Source: Verticillium longisporum (lineage: Eukaryota; Ascomycota; Sordariomycetes; Glomerellales; Plectosphaerellaceae). From it: a stretch of 64,000 nucleotides of DNA. The notes beneath the pieces were generated by a model. That model ran no database searches. It was given only the letters and a program-made list of their open reading frames with translations, and had not been told where the DNA came from. The stretch is from contig JAETXT010000009.1 in NCBI GenBank assembly GCA_019188255.1, positions 496,001 through 560,000 of the forward strand, read 5' to 3'. Positions 31,676 through 43,133 of this stretch are shown piece by piece (positions within the stretch are counted from its first letter, which is position 1; each line of letters opens with the position of its first letter). A program made the position numbers and the translations under genes.

Positions 31676-33073
31676 TCAAAGTGATGCGTTCCCCTGTGGA
31701 AAACTCGGATGAGACTCAACACGGGCCCAGTCTTCGAGATCCCAAGACGTCGCTCTCTGGTTCTCGTCCACCAGTGGTGCTGGAGTGTTCATCTCATCCG
31801 CCAGATCGCGCGAGCCGACTGCTTCTGCATCGAGACGATATTGCACTGCGTGGCTTTCGGCATGAGCAGGCCGTCGTGGCAGTCGATAGTTGGGATAGTT
31901 GGCGTCGCTAAAGTGGACATCACCGCCATGCATGGCGAACGCGCCGCTGGCGGACTCCATGTTCCAGCAGGGCTCGACATCGTCCAGAATGACAGGAGCT
32001 GGCGCATTGGTCTTTGCGTACTCGGCCAAAAATGCTTTGGTCACGGAGGCCGCCGTTGCCGCCGCGAAACCTCGCCACGCCTTGTTCGTGTGGCTGTCGG
32101 CGTAGTTGCACACGCCCTTGATGACGAGGCACGGGAGCTCGCCCCAGACGCCTGCGCCCTCCATCTCGAACCCCGAAATGTTGTGCTGTTCGATCAGCCG
32201 GTCGCGGGCCTTGCCACAACTGACGACCATGTCGCCGGATCCGAATCTTCCAACGTGGAGTCGCGGGGCCTGCGCTTCCCAGTCGCGGCCTTCTCTTTCG
32301 AGCTGGCGCTTTGCTTCCGTCCTCTCCCGCCCAATCTCGAAAGCATTGTCGCACCCAACACTTTGGCAGGTGAGACTGCGAGAGGGCTCGCGTATTGAAT
32401 CTGTGACTCCTTGATGACTTTCACACACGCACGAGGTCGTATGATCGTGTTTGTGCACATAGTCTGCTGCAAATAGGCGGTCCTGGTGAGCGCCGGGGTA
32501 GTCGTAGGTTGAAGCCTTCTGCTGGGCCAGCGCCGCTTTCTGCAACGCCAGGAGAGCCGAGTGCGTTCTGGCTTCCAACTGAGAGCGTCCCATGAATGTT
32601 TCAAGATGGACGACCAGGCTCAAAAGATCTCTCGGCAAGGGACCCAGGAGGTCTTCGATCGCGTCCTTCGTCGCGAAGCCGTTCGGGCATGACCGTCCAA
32701 AGTCGTGTTGCACGATGCTCTTGCTGATAATCACATCGCCCAAGAGCACCTCGTCACCATCGGCCGTCGTTGGCGCGCCGCCGCAGGTTCCTGTCAGCAG
32801 CACGAGCCGCACCTTTGGGAAACTGAACCGAAGGCCCTCCGTCGCGCGTGCCGCGCTGGCCTTGCCCACCTTTGGAAGCAGCAAGACCACAACGTTCGTG
32901 TCGCCCATGCGCCCGGTGACATATCGGTTCCTGTCTCCGCTGGCCCGGCCATAGCGGTCGCCTTTCTCGTTCCACGTCTGGTCAAGCAGGAGCGCGACGG
33001 CGTCGAACTCGAGCGGAAGCGCGCAGACAATGGCGACCTCAAAGTCGTTACGGCCGCGCGGCGCGGTCAACAT
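31676..33073 (-). CDS. PNP/UDP-phosphorylase-type domain protein (NLR sensor-like), stand-alone
   Basis: Single exon, 465 residues. From residue 10 it matches the nucleoside-phosphorylase-like (PNP_UDP_1) domain at the N-terminus of many fungal STAND proteins: FEVAIVCALPLEFDAVALLL, RYVTGRMGDTNVVVLLLPKVGKASA, LVLLTGTCGGAP, EVLLGDVIISKSIVQHDFG, FEMEGAGVWGELPCLVIKG and VCNYADSHTNKAWRGFAAATAA. The last 110 residues are not NACHT or repeats and are unrecognised. In the full-length relatives this domain is joined to NACHT or NB-ARC plus repeats; here the frame closes at 31676 with no such domain downstream. It may be a free-standing enzyme or sensor, or a truncated NLR. In fungi these proteins are linked to non-self recognition. 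Confidence 0.8.
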   Translation of the reverse strand: MLTAPRGRNDFEVAIVCALPLEFDAVALLLDQTWNEKGDRYGRASGDRNRYVTGRMGDTNVVVLLLPKVGKASAARATEGLRFSFPKVRLVLLTGTCGGAPTTADGDEVLLGDVIISKSIVQHDFGRSCPNGFATKDAIEDLLGPLPRDLLSLVVHLETFMGRSQLEARTHSALLALQKAALAQQKASTYDYPGAHQDRLFAADYVHKHDHTTSCVCESHQGVTDSIREPSRSLTCQSVGCDNAFEIGRERTEAKRQLEREGRDWEAQAPRLHVGRFGSGDMVVSCGKARDRLIEQHNISGFEMEGAGVWGELPCLVIKGVCNYADSHTNKAWRGFAAATAASVTKAFLAEYAKTNAPAPVILDDVEPCWNMESASGAFAMHGGDVHFSDANYPNYRLPRRPAHAESHAVQYRLDAEAVGSRDLADEMNTPAPLVDENQRATSWDLEDWARVESHPSFPQGNASL

Positions 33074-34982
33074 GGCGTGGGTTTCCAGGGCGGTACAGAT
33101 GCGGACAAAGCAAGATCTCTGGGGGCGAATACTGCTCCTGTTGCGGCATGATGGACAAAAGAGGCTTTTTATCGACTAACATTGTTGGAAGCGTTCTCTT
33201 ACCTCCATGTTGGCCAGGCTGCAGCCAAGTTGGCCCATTTCCCACGTGATAGACCAGCTGCGTGTTGATGGGTTACATTGCTGGGTACAACAAATGACGA
33301 GGAGGATTGAGACGCTGGGCGGCTCCCAATGCCGATGGTAGTTATGTCGTCAATCGCTAGGCGCGCGCGTACACCAAGGTCGAAAATGGCGACAAGCGTG
33401 AAGCGACAAGGGTACGAACGACACCATGGTTTTGTGCCGCATCAAAGTCAGCCTCTGGAATAATGTTGCCATCACTTGGCTCGCAAACTGTTGCATGTTA
33501 CTCTGGTCAGCCTACGGCAATGCGGAGTCTGACCATGCGCCGAGATACCGTATGTTCAAGTGAAGCTCCGGAAGTTCCATTCTCATGCACTCCGCATGGT
33601 GAAATCTTTGCAGCATTACCTACAGTAGCTATCCTGGATGAATACCCACCTGGTAGATGATGTCGCCGTTCTGAATGGCGTCTCCCATACATTGCATGTA
33701 TGAACAGAGGTTCATTGATATAGGCAGTCAGGATGGTTTGCGATGGAGCCTTCAAAAGTATTTCGGCAAGGGATTTAAGTAGATTCGGTTTCGGAGTCAA
33801 TCTTTCTTCAAGCCTAAGCTTGGCTCGCAGATCTGGATTGAGGTGTTTTTGCAGCACTGTCGTGGGCTTTGTGACTATGAAGCGCTCCCGAAGAAGTTGT
33901 CAGTTTGTGGCGAGAAAGCTATCAAGGTGCGTAGAAGTGGTAAGATTTTCTGACGGTTCTCCTCCGTCGGTGGTTTATGACCTTTCCGAGTCCAGGCGTC
34001 CTTGATATTGTCTTTTTGACAGCCTTTGAATTGTAGAGGTCGAGGCTAATGGACAGTACAAGGGGTTGCTATTCTCCTTGAGAGCAGTTGCGTGCAGTTC
34101 TGTCTCCCGTTTGCTGTTGAGAAACGTCAGTCACCACAGCAATGCAGTGGCTGCGACAACTGCGACATGGAGATCATGCAACGAAGCTAGCCTCTGCTAC
34201 TTCATATCGCCTTCTTAGATAAATTGTAATCAAAAAGCTCCGGTGCCAGTTAAAGAATAGTACAATCTAGCCCATAGTCGGTTATTTGAGGGATATTATC
34301 AATCAAAGCTACACAGCGGATAGAAAGTGAAGAGTCTCTTTCCGTAGCTTAAAGTACGAGGTCCAATTAAGCATATTAAGACGAAGTCTCCATCGCCGCT
34401 CCGTACGTTATTAAGTTTGACATTCTACAGAAGTAGTGAAGTGACCCACTCGCTTGTGGACTACGTTAATACACGCCTCTGCCACGATGATGCATGGTAG
34501 TGGTAGTGGGACCACGGATTGCTCTAGTATCCCGAATACCGGCTCCGAATGCCGGTCCCAGATACTGATCCCGACATTAGGTCTGGAACTCTCTCCTATC
34601 CTACGGGTTTGCAAAGAAGCTAAAAGCCGACTCTTCAGCTCCCCTTTGCCGTGCCAGTACTATATGAAGGCTGCTTTACTCACCGATGAAATAAGTTCAA
34701 ACAATCAAGTCGGTCAGAGCCTTCGAACGCTTCTTGACGTGCAGCGCAAAGAAATTCATGCCAATATGACGTCTGAGCCGCTATCCTGGGCGCCCCCCAG
34801 CTACCCCCCCTCGACGATAGAGAATGATGGTGTAAGGGCCCTCCTACCTCCAAATTATATCATCTGACAGACCAAAACCCTCGTTAATAGATATGACGTT
34901 CGAAAAACTCTCGCGTACGTCACAGAGGATACAAACAACGTCAATAAGTAAACGATCGCTTTCAGTAACAAAGTCACCGTAG
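33074..34982. other. Gene-free stretch before the CrtC-like gene
   Basis: About 1.9 kb. The first part is the PNP-like promoter. A 137-codon ORF at 34454..34867 has no recognisable pattern, and no matching 5' exon for the downstream gene could be identified. AT-richer from 34180 to 34460. Confidence 0.45.
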
Positions 34983-35972
34983 CTAACTCGAAATAGCGTC
35001 TTCGTTCTATACTGGATCACTACAGAAGATGGTCAGAAGTATCACCTGAACACCAACGCGGGCCTCCGCGGATCGGCCATGCTGGGCTCTTTTGTTTCCT
35101 TCAATGATCTCGGGAATCGAACCGCACGAGGTGGTTCAATCCTGGAACCAGGATCCGGAAGCTCCGACTATCTCAACTTGCAAAGCACAACCCAGAGTGT
35201 TGTTGGTCCCACGACCGGGGACAAATGGACCGATACATGTCTGACGCTGGATCTCGTTGGTATCAAATTGGACGTCACGTTTCGGCCAACAGGCGGCAAC
35301 TTTTACTACGGCGGAGGCGGTGGCATTCAACTCACCAACCGGGGCCCCGATCCCACTTATGCTACGGCACTTCCTGGGTGGTCCTGGTACTGGGTACGTC
35401 AAATGCCAGACCTCGTCCAAGACTGGGTTTCTAACTGTTCGCAGGCGAATCCGACGACCCGCCTGACCGGAACGATTACAGTCGACGGGAAGTCGGCCAA
35501 CATCGACCCGGCGCAATCCTATGCACTTTTCGAACGACAGTGGGGCAACTTCCACATTGGAAAAGGCTACTACGCGCTTTGGTTCTATCTGGAGACCGGA
35601 GAAGTTCTCATCTCGTGGAACATGGAGCCAGACGTGAACGGTGTGTCGAGGACGGCATTCGCGTCCGTGTGGCATCCCAATGGCCTGCACGAAATGATCC
35701 CCGTCGGGCCAGAAAGCCGCGCCTCGGAAGTCAGCACTAGCCCAGCAACTGGGCTGAAATACTTCAACCGTTTCTTTCTGGATCTTCCAGCTAGAGACGC
35801 CGATTTTACCTTCCACAAGTGGATTCCCGATGCGGAACTGACTCCTACACTTCCGGAACAGAAGAACCAGTACATTACGATTTCCGAATCGTACGGAGAA
35901 GGCACTGGGCGGTGGAATGGAAAGCAAGTCAAACTGCAAGGGCATGTGGAGCAACTATCTATGCTTAAATGA
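34983..35972 (+). CDS. CrtC / kievitone-hydratase-like protein (AttH-type lipocalin fold), 5' end missing or unresolved
   Basis: The conserved frame begins before the first ATG (35079): YWITTEDGQKYHLNTNAGL is in frame from 35010, and possible acceptors are at 34982 and 34996. Conserved blocks: PTTGDKWTDTCLTLDLV, the GGGGIQL strand, YALFERQWGNFHIGKGYYAL, WFYLETGEVLISWNM, SVWHPNGLHEMIPVGP and ITESYGEG-like ITISESYGEG near the end. These belong to the AttH/CrtC group, which includes bacterial hydroxyneurosporene hydratase and fungal kievitone hydratase; those enzymes add water to double bonds, some acting on plant defence compounds. The substrate here is unknown. Family members normally have about 50-80 more N-terminal residues, often with a signal peptide. 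I could not find them within 500 bp, so the gene is either split by an unseen intron or truncated. Confidence 0.65.
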   Translation, partial: LTRNSVFVLYWITTEDGQKYHLNTNAGLRGSAMLGSFVSFNDLGNRTARGGSILEPGSGSSDYLNLQSTTQSVVGPTTGDKWTDTCLTLDLVGIKLDVTFRPTGGNFYYGGGGGIQLTNRGPDPTYATALPGWSWYWVRQMPDLVQDWVSNCSQANPTTRLTGTITVDGKSANIDPAQSYALFERQWGNFHIGKGYYALWFYLETGEVLISWNMEPDVNGVSRTAFASVWHPNGLHEMIPVGPESRASEVSTSPATGLKYFNRFFLDLPARDADFTFHKWIPDAELTPTLPEQKNQYITISESYGEGTGRWNGKQVKLQGHVEQLSMLK

Positions 35973-36784
35973 GTGTAACTTTTGGCCTTCCTGTGCCTTT
36001 ATGGTATTGTTCAGGAAGAGGAAGAGGATTGTCATTTAGAACAGTGTGATCGGTCATCTCTTCAAAGTCACGTCAATGCTCACTATCACTTCATTCTCAA
36101 AGTCCGACGAGTCGAGGAAGATGGTGGTCGCACAACAGATGCGCTCACACCTGCCACACTAAAATAAAACTGCACATGCAGCCGGACTGTAGCCAAGAAT
36201 CGTATCAAGCTCGCAGAAAGTTCACCATTGCTGCTTCGCCATGACGATCCCCACTTTCGTCAGGGAGGCTCGGAGATGGCGCCACAGCAGGTTGGGTAAC
36301 ATGGAATGAACCTTAACTCTAATGCATCTCCATCTTGACCGATCTACGGAGCAGCTACGCAGCCTTCACTCCAAATCATCGACCAACTTACATCCCATGG
36401 CCTCACGTATCTCCCCCACGTGTCTTCGTTTCGGGCACCGCTCGAGGCGCAGCACCTTGGCGGAAACACTTGATCAAAATTTTGCGTAGTCAGGTAGAAG
36501 CGACCAAAATGCCTCATGCACAATTGTATGTATTCAATGATGAGCAAGAAGAAACACCATAAAGCCAAGAACAATGCCGTGTATTGATCCTAAACGCCGA
36601 CCCAAATGGACAAGTATAACCTCAATAACGCTCTTCGTAAAAGGAACCCAAATGATGTTGTAAATGTTGTCGTGAAGAGAAAGAGATGAAAGTATTGTTC
36701 AAACGAGAGAAAGAAATGGGGTATATCCATCACAATGTAACCAAAACAGCAAGCCTTTTCCCCACAGCCCCTCAATAGGTCCAA
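35973..36784. other. Spacer between convergent genes
   Basis: About 0.8 kb. No gene or RNA recognised; holds two 3' UTRs. Confidence 0.5.
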
Positions 36785-38074
36785 CTACCTCTTCCTCTCC
36801 GCATAGCTCAGATCTTCAAACTCAATCGTCGGCACGGGCGGGCGCTGCTGCTGCGGCCACTGCGGGTCACTGCTGCTACGCTGCCTGTGATGACCCAACA
36901 GCGCCACCTTGTCGCCGCTCTGGCGGTGGGCCTGCCTTCGATGGTGTTGGTGCTGAGTCTGGGCGTGGTGCTCTTCCTCGTCGTGTTCGTCCAACTCCGG
37001 CACGGCCACCAGCCCGTGCGAGCTGCCCCAGCTCGGGGCACGGCCTATCGAGTCGCTCAGCGGCCGGGCGCTATCCAGCGTCCCACTAGTAACAATGACA
37101 CCAGTGCTGGAGCTTGAGACGGAACTCGTCGTCGCACTGCTGACGCTGCGGTGGGGCGAAGGCACCGCATCAACCGCCCCTTTGAAACTGTGCTCGCCGG
37201 ACATGCGGCGCTCACGCTCCATCATGTATTGCTCGAACTGTGTATCTCGCTCATTGTTGTAAGAAGACCCGGCGCGACCGATGGAAGTTAAAGATGCCGG
37301 GGCTTCGGGTTGGCTCTGGTAAACGGCAGCAGGGTTGTGAATCGACGAGCCGGAGAAGCGGCGCAAGGAGCTCTCGCCCAGGGAAGCAATGGACAGGCGG
37401 CCGCTCTTCGAAGCCGTTCGCTGCTGGTTGTCAAGGTCGTTGTAGCCATACGCCTTAATGTTGACGGGATAGTGGTAATCGTCAAAGGAAGCCAGGCGAC
37501 GATAGGTCATGATGGAGTAAATCGTCGGTATCAGGATGGCGACGCTGAGCTGTTAGGCAAGAAAAACCATGGTAAAAAAAAAGGGGGGGGGGTTGCTAAC
37601 ATCAGGATGGAGTCCATGACCAGGCCGACCAAGCTGTAGTGGCGATCCTTCCTCTGGATGTACATGACCACATCGACGGACATACCGCCACAGGCGCAAA
37701 CCGTTTTGACAACATTGGTCGCCACCATAGTCCATGGTGTAAGTGTCTCAGCGCCGAGCTTGACGAACTCGATAAGTGTGAGAATGAGAACGATGAGTGG
37801 CAGGCCGAGATTGGTGATCTCCCATCTGCACCTTGTTAGTCAAGATACACGGCGAGCAGCGGCTGGGTGTCGAGACGCACACTAGCTCGGTGGCTGAAAC
37901 ATTTCCCTTCTTCTTCTTGTCTTCCTCGTACTCTCGAACAGAATGGGCCAGTCTCCACGAAAATAGTCCAATGGTCGCCAGGAGTAGAGATATCTGTAAG
38001 ACCCAGCACGGCAGCAAGATGGACATGCGCCACTTTGCCCGCCCAAACTGGGCCTGTTGCCGGTGTAGAACCAT
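36785..38074 (-). CDS. Fungal four-TM integral membrane protein of unknown function
   Basis: Three exons: 37881..38074, 37601..37825 and 36785..37544, with introns of 55 and 56 bp; 392 residues, frame intact. The donors were chosen to keep the conserved frame (GTGCGT for intron 1, GTTAGC for intron 2). Predicted membrane segments: SILLPCWVLQISLLLATIGLF, LGLPLIVLILTLIEFVKL, VVATNVVKTVCACGG-type segment with SVDVVMYI, and ILIVAILIPTIYSI. The long C-terminal half is cytosolic, Ser- and His-rich (HHAQTQHQHHRRQAH) and disordered. This looks like a conserved filamentous-fungal membrane protein of unknown role. Intron 2 contains nine As then ten Gs on the plus strand. Confidence 0.7.
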
Positions 38075-40386
38075 GTTGGTTGTGTGGCGGGTCTCAGTCT
38101 TCGGTCTTCGGTGTCCAAAGGTCCGGCCTCAGGTGTCTCAGTTCGTTCTGGCGGCTGCTTGCAGATTTGCCCCAAGGAGTGGCCCCAATTGGGGGCTTTC
38201 GAGTCTGTTATAAGTCGCAGTCCGTCCTAGAAACGTCCTACATGGAAAGCATATGCACCGGTACTCGGCACGACGCTAGCGGGGATGAAAACAGCGGAGT
38301 CGGGATGTGGCTGTGAAGTTCGCCGTTGGGTCGAGCCGTAGAGGGGGTGGACCAGCACTGCACAGATGCCGCGTCAAGCTATATAAAGACTACCTCACAA
38401 TGACGGGATGAGACCCCAGACCCCACGTAGCCTTAAGAGCCAAGGGGCCCTAGAAGGAGAAGGTAAAATGATGGTTTGGACGGCGTGCGCCAGGGTCCTG
38501 GATAGCTCAGCCTCCGAGCCTTCAAGCCTTCATGCCCGAAACTTCCTACATGCGCCGTCAGGCAGGCAACCAGACGGGCGAGCGGTGAGATGCGGCAGCC
38601 ACGATGACTGGATTTGCTCTGCCCTGTTCATCCATTACACTGGGCGCTGCATGCTGGGATCAGGACTGGAGTGGGAAATTACCCAATGGCCGGTTCGGGG
38701 AGGCGGAGACAAGCGGGTCGCCCACGCTCGTGGTTGGTGTCAGTTGGCCGACTCACGATGGTTTGCAGATGTGACGAGCTGAGCGTGTTGGTATTTGGCA
38801 GTGCGCCTAGGTGGCTTGGGGCTGAGTTCACTTAGTCGCCATGGAGCATTCTTGACAGCTCCGACAGCCCACCATCACCACCACCAACACTACCGTGAAT
38901 GGAATCACTTTGAGTCAGGCTCCGAATTCGTCGTCGGTTTTCTTCTTCGAGCTTGCATTTCGGTCTTGGACTCATCCGCGGAAGGATCCTGTTGCGCGTT
39001 TCAAGCGTCTCATCTCGCTAGGAGACAAGCGCCCCTAGATGACAGGAGCCCACTCTCTTCCTGAAGGATTCTGTTCGGGACCGACGGTCTGGTAAGCTGG
39101 CCCGGCTTGACTCGTCCAGGGGCTTTCAGTCGCCAGATCGTCAAAGCAGGCTTCGTTGCAAATGGCGGCAGCCTTGGCCTGTTGGCAGCATCAGGGTGCA
39201 GGCGACATTGGGGAGCTCTGACGAGTGAACAAAGTCACGGAGCCAACGGAGCCTCCAGCGATCCATGCGTCAAGACAGGGCTGACTAGGTGGGGAGCACA
39301 TTGGGAATCCGCCCCAGCATGGAGCTAATTTGGGTGACGGGTTCCTGAGAGGGGCCCTAGCGTTCAAGCTCCCAGGCTGGGGCTGAGCTGCTGGCTGTCG
39401 GTCGGGTCATTCCTGTCCGCCATTGAGGCATTTGCTGGCGTGTGGGCTGAGTCGGAAGTTGCCAGAAGAAAAGCTGCGAGAGGTCAGCGAGGGCTTCAAC
39501 GATTCGATGCCTGGTATGTTGTGGAACGTCCTGCTGTGACGATGAATCGCCCTGGTGAGGTGGCCAGCAAGGAGGCGTGTCTCGATGATGCTTTGATGGA
39601 GTGCCAATGCGGAGCGGCTGTGGATGGGAAGAGGGGTCGAGGGGAGATCGACTGGAAATCCAGGGTCTCTCGGTGCAGCCCAAAGCCAATTGGTCCACCC
39701 ACTGGCGTGACACTTGTGGCGAGTGCGTGTGGCGTACATGTGGCGAGTAGACGTGGCGCAAATCGAGATGTGGCTTGACGTCGTTTGATGGTCATCTCAT
39801 GGTCTTGCTCTTGAACAGCACATTTCGTCGATTGACTTTTCCATCTGAGGGTCATTGAGATGCCCATTTTCTTGTTCTCATTTTACGGCGTCTCCATGTT
39901 GCATCGATGGTCAGTCATTTGCGACAGGTCAGGCTGCCTGGTTTCTGCATGCCGAGTCAAAGACCACCAACACCAAAGGCCAGGCGTGCAGCCAACCGCC
40001 AATGCGAGCACATACACCAACATCGGCGTCTCCTCTCATTTCATCTCGCGGCGATGAAGCAACCGATGCTCGCCATCACCAACGCGCCCCTAACACCATG
40101 TCAAGCAGGGCCAGTCATACGAACAGTCTGGTTCATCACGCTGCAACGGTGCATAAGAGTGGTGGGCCAGTCGGCACATCGCCGCGTTCAATTTAGATAA
40201 TAACTTGTCTGCCCAGGTAACGAGAAAATGATCACGTCGTCACCTATTCCCTCTCACAGGGATTCGTCCCACTCTTCCAAAAATACGCTCATTTAATAAG
40301 GTCCTGCCAGTAGTACGTGGCTTACTTCGTTTCCTTGCCGAATCCCGTGCACATGGGTTTCATTCTCGTCGCCCAAGATTGTGCAT
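38075..40386. other. Gene-free stretch
   Basis: About 2.3 kb. The beginning is the promoter of the four-TM gene. ORFs on both strands up to 134 codons have no recognisable pattern. No repeats or RNA genes seen. Confidence 0.45.
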
Positions 40387-40646
40387 CTACCGGGCCGCGG
40401 GAGCCTCGACGACGACTTCAGCCGCGTTGAAGGGCACAATGTTGCCGTTGGCGTCGGCCATGGCAGGCGCCGAGACGTCGACGGTGGAGGCCTGGCGAGG
40501 CACGAGCCCTATTTGATCTGTTAGTGCGACTGTGCGGCATGGCGACCCATGGGGTGTTTCGAGGACGTACTGTTGTGCCTGGAGCCTACAGAGGCGGCCT
40601 GGACGGCGGCAACAACGGCAAGGAGAGTGACGATGGAGTACCGCAT
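40387..40646 (-). CDS. Small secreted protein, 65 residues
   Basis: Too short for a normal ORF scan. Exon 1 (40571..40646) encodes a clear signal peptide, MRYSIVTLLAVVAAVQAAS, with cleavage probable after Ala-18 or Ser-19. A 62-bp intron (40509..40570, GTACGT...AATAG) splits an Arg codon. Exon 2 (40387..40508) ends PAAR and stop. The mature peptide has an early LVPRQ stretch, possibly a Kex2-like basic site, then an acidic and hydrophobic tail with no cysteines. It resembles small secreted peptides or peptide precursors common in filamentous fungi; a role as effector or cell-wall peptide is only a guess. The splice keeps the frame open, which supports the model. Confidence 0.65.
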
Positions 40647-41917
40647 GGTTGCGATTGATGGAGTTGATGTCTGACGAGACGGTACTGCTTGATTTCGTGA
40701 GGTTGTTTCAGAGAATGTCGGCCGGCGACGGGCAAGTAAGCTTTGGTCAAAGAAGAGAAGAGACGGAAGGGAGTGTTGATGGCTGGCTGGCTGAGAAAGG
40801 AGAGCTAGAAAGAGGAGGAGGAAGAGAGAGGCCGGCGTATTTGTACGGCGCCTAGTCGTCTCATGAATGAATGGTGACGTCCGTCCCAGGTTACCCGGCC
40901 GTCAACCTGCCATCCAGTGCAACGGCACGCGCTTGCTGGCTTGCTAGATAGGAGGGGCTGGCTTGGTGTGACGCTCTAGGTTCATCGTCGCAAGAGCCCT
41001 TGCGCAGCCGTTCTCCGACGTTGAAAAGACGAAAGGAGAGGGGGGCAATGGTCGCGTGGTAGACCAAGGCCAGAGCCTCAGACAACGGGCCCAGGGTCAA
41101 GCTCGGACGTGAACCGTATTCCTGACCAGGAGCGGTATGCCACCAAAAGGCTTAGCATGACGGCGGAATGGGTGAATGGGTCGTAGAAAAGGAGATGATC
41201 GATGTCGTCTCATGTTTCGCAGAAGTCTGAGACGTGGTTTGTGACGGATCTGCTGAAAGCATGCCTGCAAGGCTTGTCGCAGGATCCTGGGCGTCAGACA
41301 GGAAGCGCTCGCTTCGTCACGGATCCGGCAGCACGTCCCCTTCGTCTGGTGTCATCTGTTGTCATGACCCGTGGAGGCTGCGCTGCATCAGGCTCCATGG
41401 GGCGATTGAAGAGAGGCATGATCTCAAGAGGCACTGCCTCGATGTTTCGATGACATCTGTATCATGCTGATCTTGTGTGTCTTGATGATTCCTTGACGGA
41501 TAATTCGACAGCGCAACCGGCAGACGATCCGGGTCGGACAATTGATGGTCAGGGGTTTGTCGGTTCAGAAATGAAACGAATGCTCCCCTCCTCGTGCAGG
41601 GGTTTTTGCTGACTCCAGCGCTGGACAAACTATCGATAGCGTATCTTGGTGGGGTCGGTGGTGCTGACGGGTAGCCGTCTGGTTCTTGGCTGTCATCAGC
41701 TTCCGAGAATCGAGAATGCGTTCTACACAAACTGAGAACCTATATGCGAATTCAATCGATGTCAACAAGTCCATCCACATTGATTGTGTCTCGACTCTTT
41801 ACATGAAAGCACGAGTCTGCGGCGATCAAATAAATGCATCGTCTCCCGCCCTACGCCTCTCGCGACATGTCCAGTCGCTCGTTGACATGCTAGCCAGCCC
41901 TTGTTGACGAACTAGGT
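40647..41917. other. Gene-free stretch
   Basis: About 1.3 kb. Holds the small secreted protein promoter and the NmrA-like 3' UTR. Nothing else recognised. Confidence 0.45.
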
Positions 41918-43133
41918 TTACACCAGCAAACCTTTAACACCCTTCAAGGCCTGCTTGTAGCCGCGAACTTTGTCTTGAACACCAAGCACCTCTAGCGTCA
42001 TCGTATCTTCAGGGAGCAGCTGGTGCAGGTCTGGGAACTGTTCGCTCCAGCGACGCTGAGAGGCAAGTTCCGAGCCAGCAATGCCCAGATGCGCTCGTAT
42101 GCTTCGTCCGATACTCCCAGGTACACTCCCTTTTGCCCTGACACGCTCTGCCATACCTTGACAACGTCGGTCATGTTGAGGTAGTCGGTGATCACGACGG
42201 CGACTTTGCCGAATGACTTGGGTCCTGCCTCCAAGATACCCTCGACGACGACGCCAACGTTGTGGGAGACGTCGCCGGCAATCGGAAGGATAGCGTCTTG
42301 TCTGCTGGGCTGGATCCACGCGTAGACATCTGAGCCAGGCTGTCGGCGTTCGTGATGCTGTCAGCTTGCGTCTCTGTCGTGTCTCACGAGGCGGCCGGGT
42401 CGCGCGACTTACCAAGGGCACAATTTTCATCGCACCGCCGTAGGCCGGATTCGAGGGGTAGAAGCTTACCCAAACGCGGGTGGTCTTGGCGGCGAGGTCA
42501 GGGAGCGACTCCTCGGTCCATTGGAAGGCAGCATGTTTAAAGTCGAAATGCGGAACAGGCAGCTTGCCTCTGGATACTATGCTGGCAGGAGGCAGTGAGC
42601 TCATGACATAGTGTTGTAGAGTCGAGGTGCGAGCTGCGGCCTTGGCCATGCTGATCAGCTGCTGCTCCTCGGCGCGGCCGGCGGCTTCACGGCCCTGGGA
42701 CATTACGATGACCCTGTACGGTCAGCGTGAGTGCCATTTACAATTACCGGTCAGGCACACGGTAGAAACCATACCAATCGAAATTCGATACGGCGAATAC
42801 GGCCGGTACGCCAGTCAGCCTATCTTTTCTTGAACTGAAGGCGATTGAAGGGGGACGCTTACCTTGAATACTTCGACAAGCGAAGACTCGTCATTCGCAT
42901 CGCCTGGGACAACCTCGATCCCCTTGTGCAGTGTTAATTTTAGGCATGGAGGTTTCCACGTATCCTGCGGGGTTCTACTGGTTTCAACTAACCTGTTCTG
43001 CCAACTTTTTTGATGCATCGCTATCTGGGTTCCTGGTAACGGCACGAACGGTCCAATTCGAATTGGTCCGCAACGCTTTGCATACAGAACCGCCCTGGAT
43101 GTCAGTAGCACCAACTACGCATACAACACGCAT
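41918..43133 (-). CDS. NmrA-like NAD(P)-binding protein, with frameshift(s) in the consensus
   Basis: Five exons: 42993..43133, 42863..42922, about 42775..42819, 42413..42713 and 41918..42339. The N-terminus MRVVCVVGATDIQGG is the NmrA dinucleotide-binding loop (GATxxQGG), followed by VRAVTRNPDS and GIEVVPGDANDESSLVEVF. Later blocks are FDWVIVMSQGREAAGRAEEQ, HYVMSSLPPAS, VPHFDFKHAAFQ and YAWIQPSRQDAILPIAGDV. NmrA-like proteins sense NAD(P) redox state or act as reductases; there is no catalytic Tyr-Lys pair of the classical SDR type. The frame breaks at 42084..42086 (GGG where four Gs fit, in ERIWGIAGSELASQ). Joining exon 2 to exon 3 also leaves the frame one base off, so a second indel or a missed splice site lies between 42819 and 42863. 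Confidence 0.75.

Noticed and set aside
34454..34867. 137-codon ORF as first exon of the CrtC-like gene
   Set aside because: Sequence does not resemble the family's N-terminus and no good donor joins it in frame.
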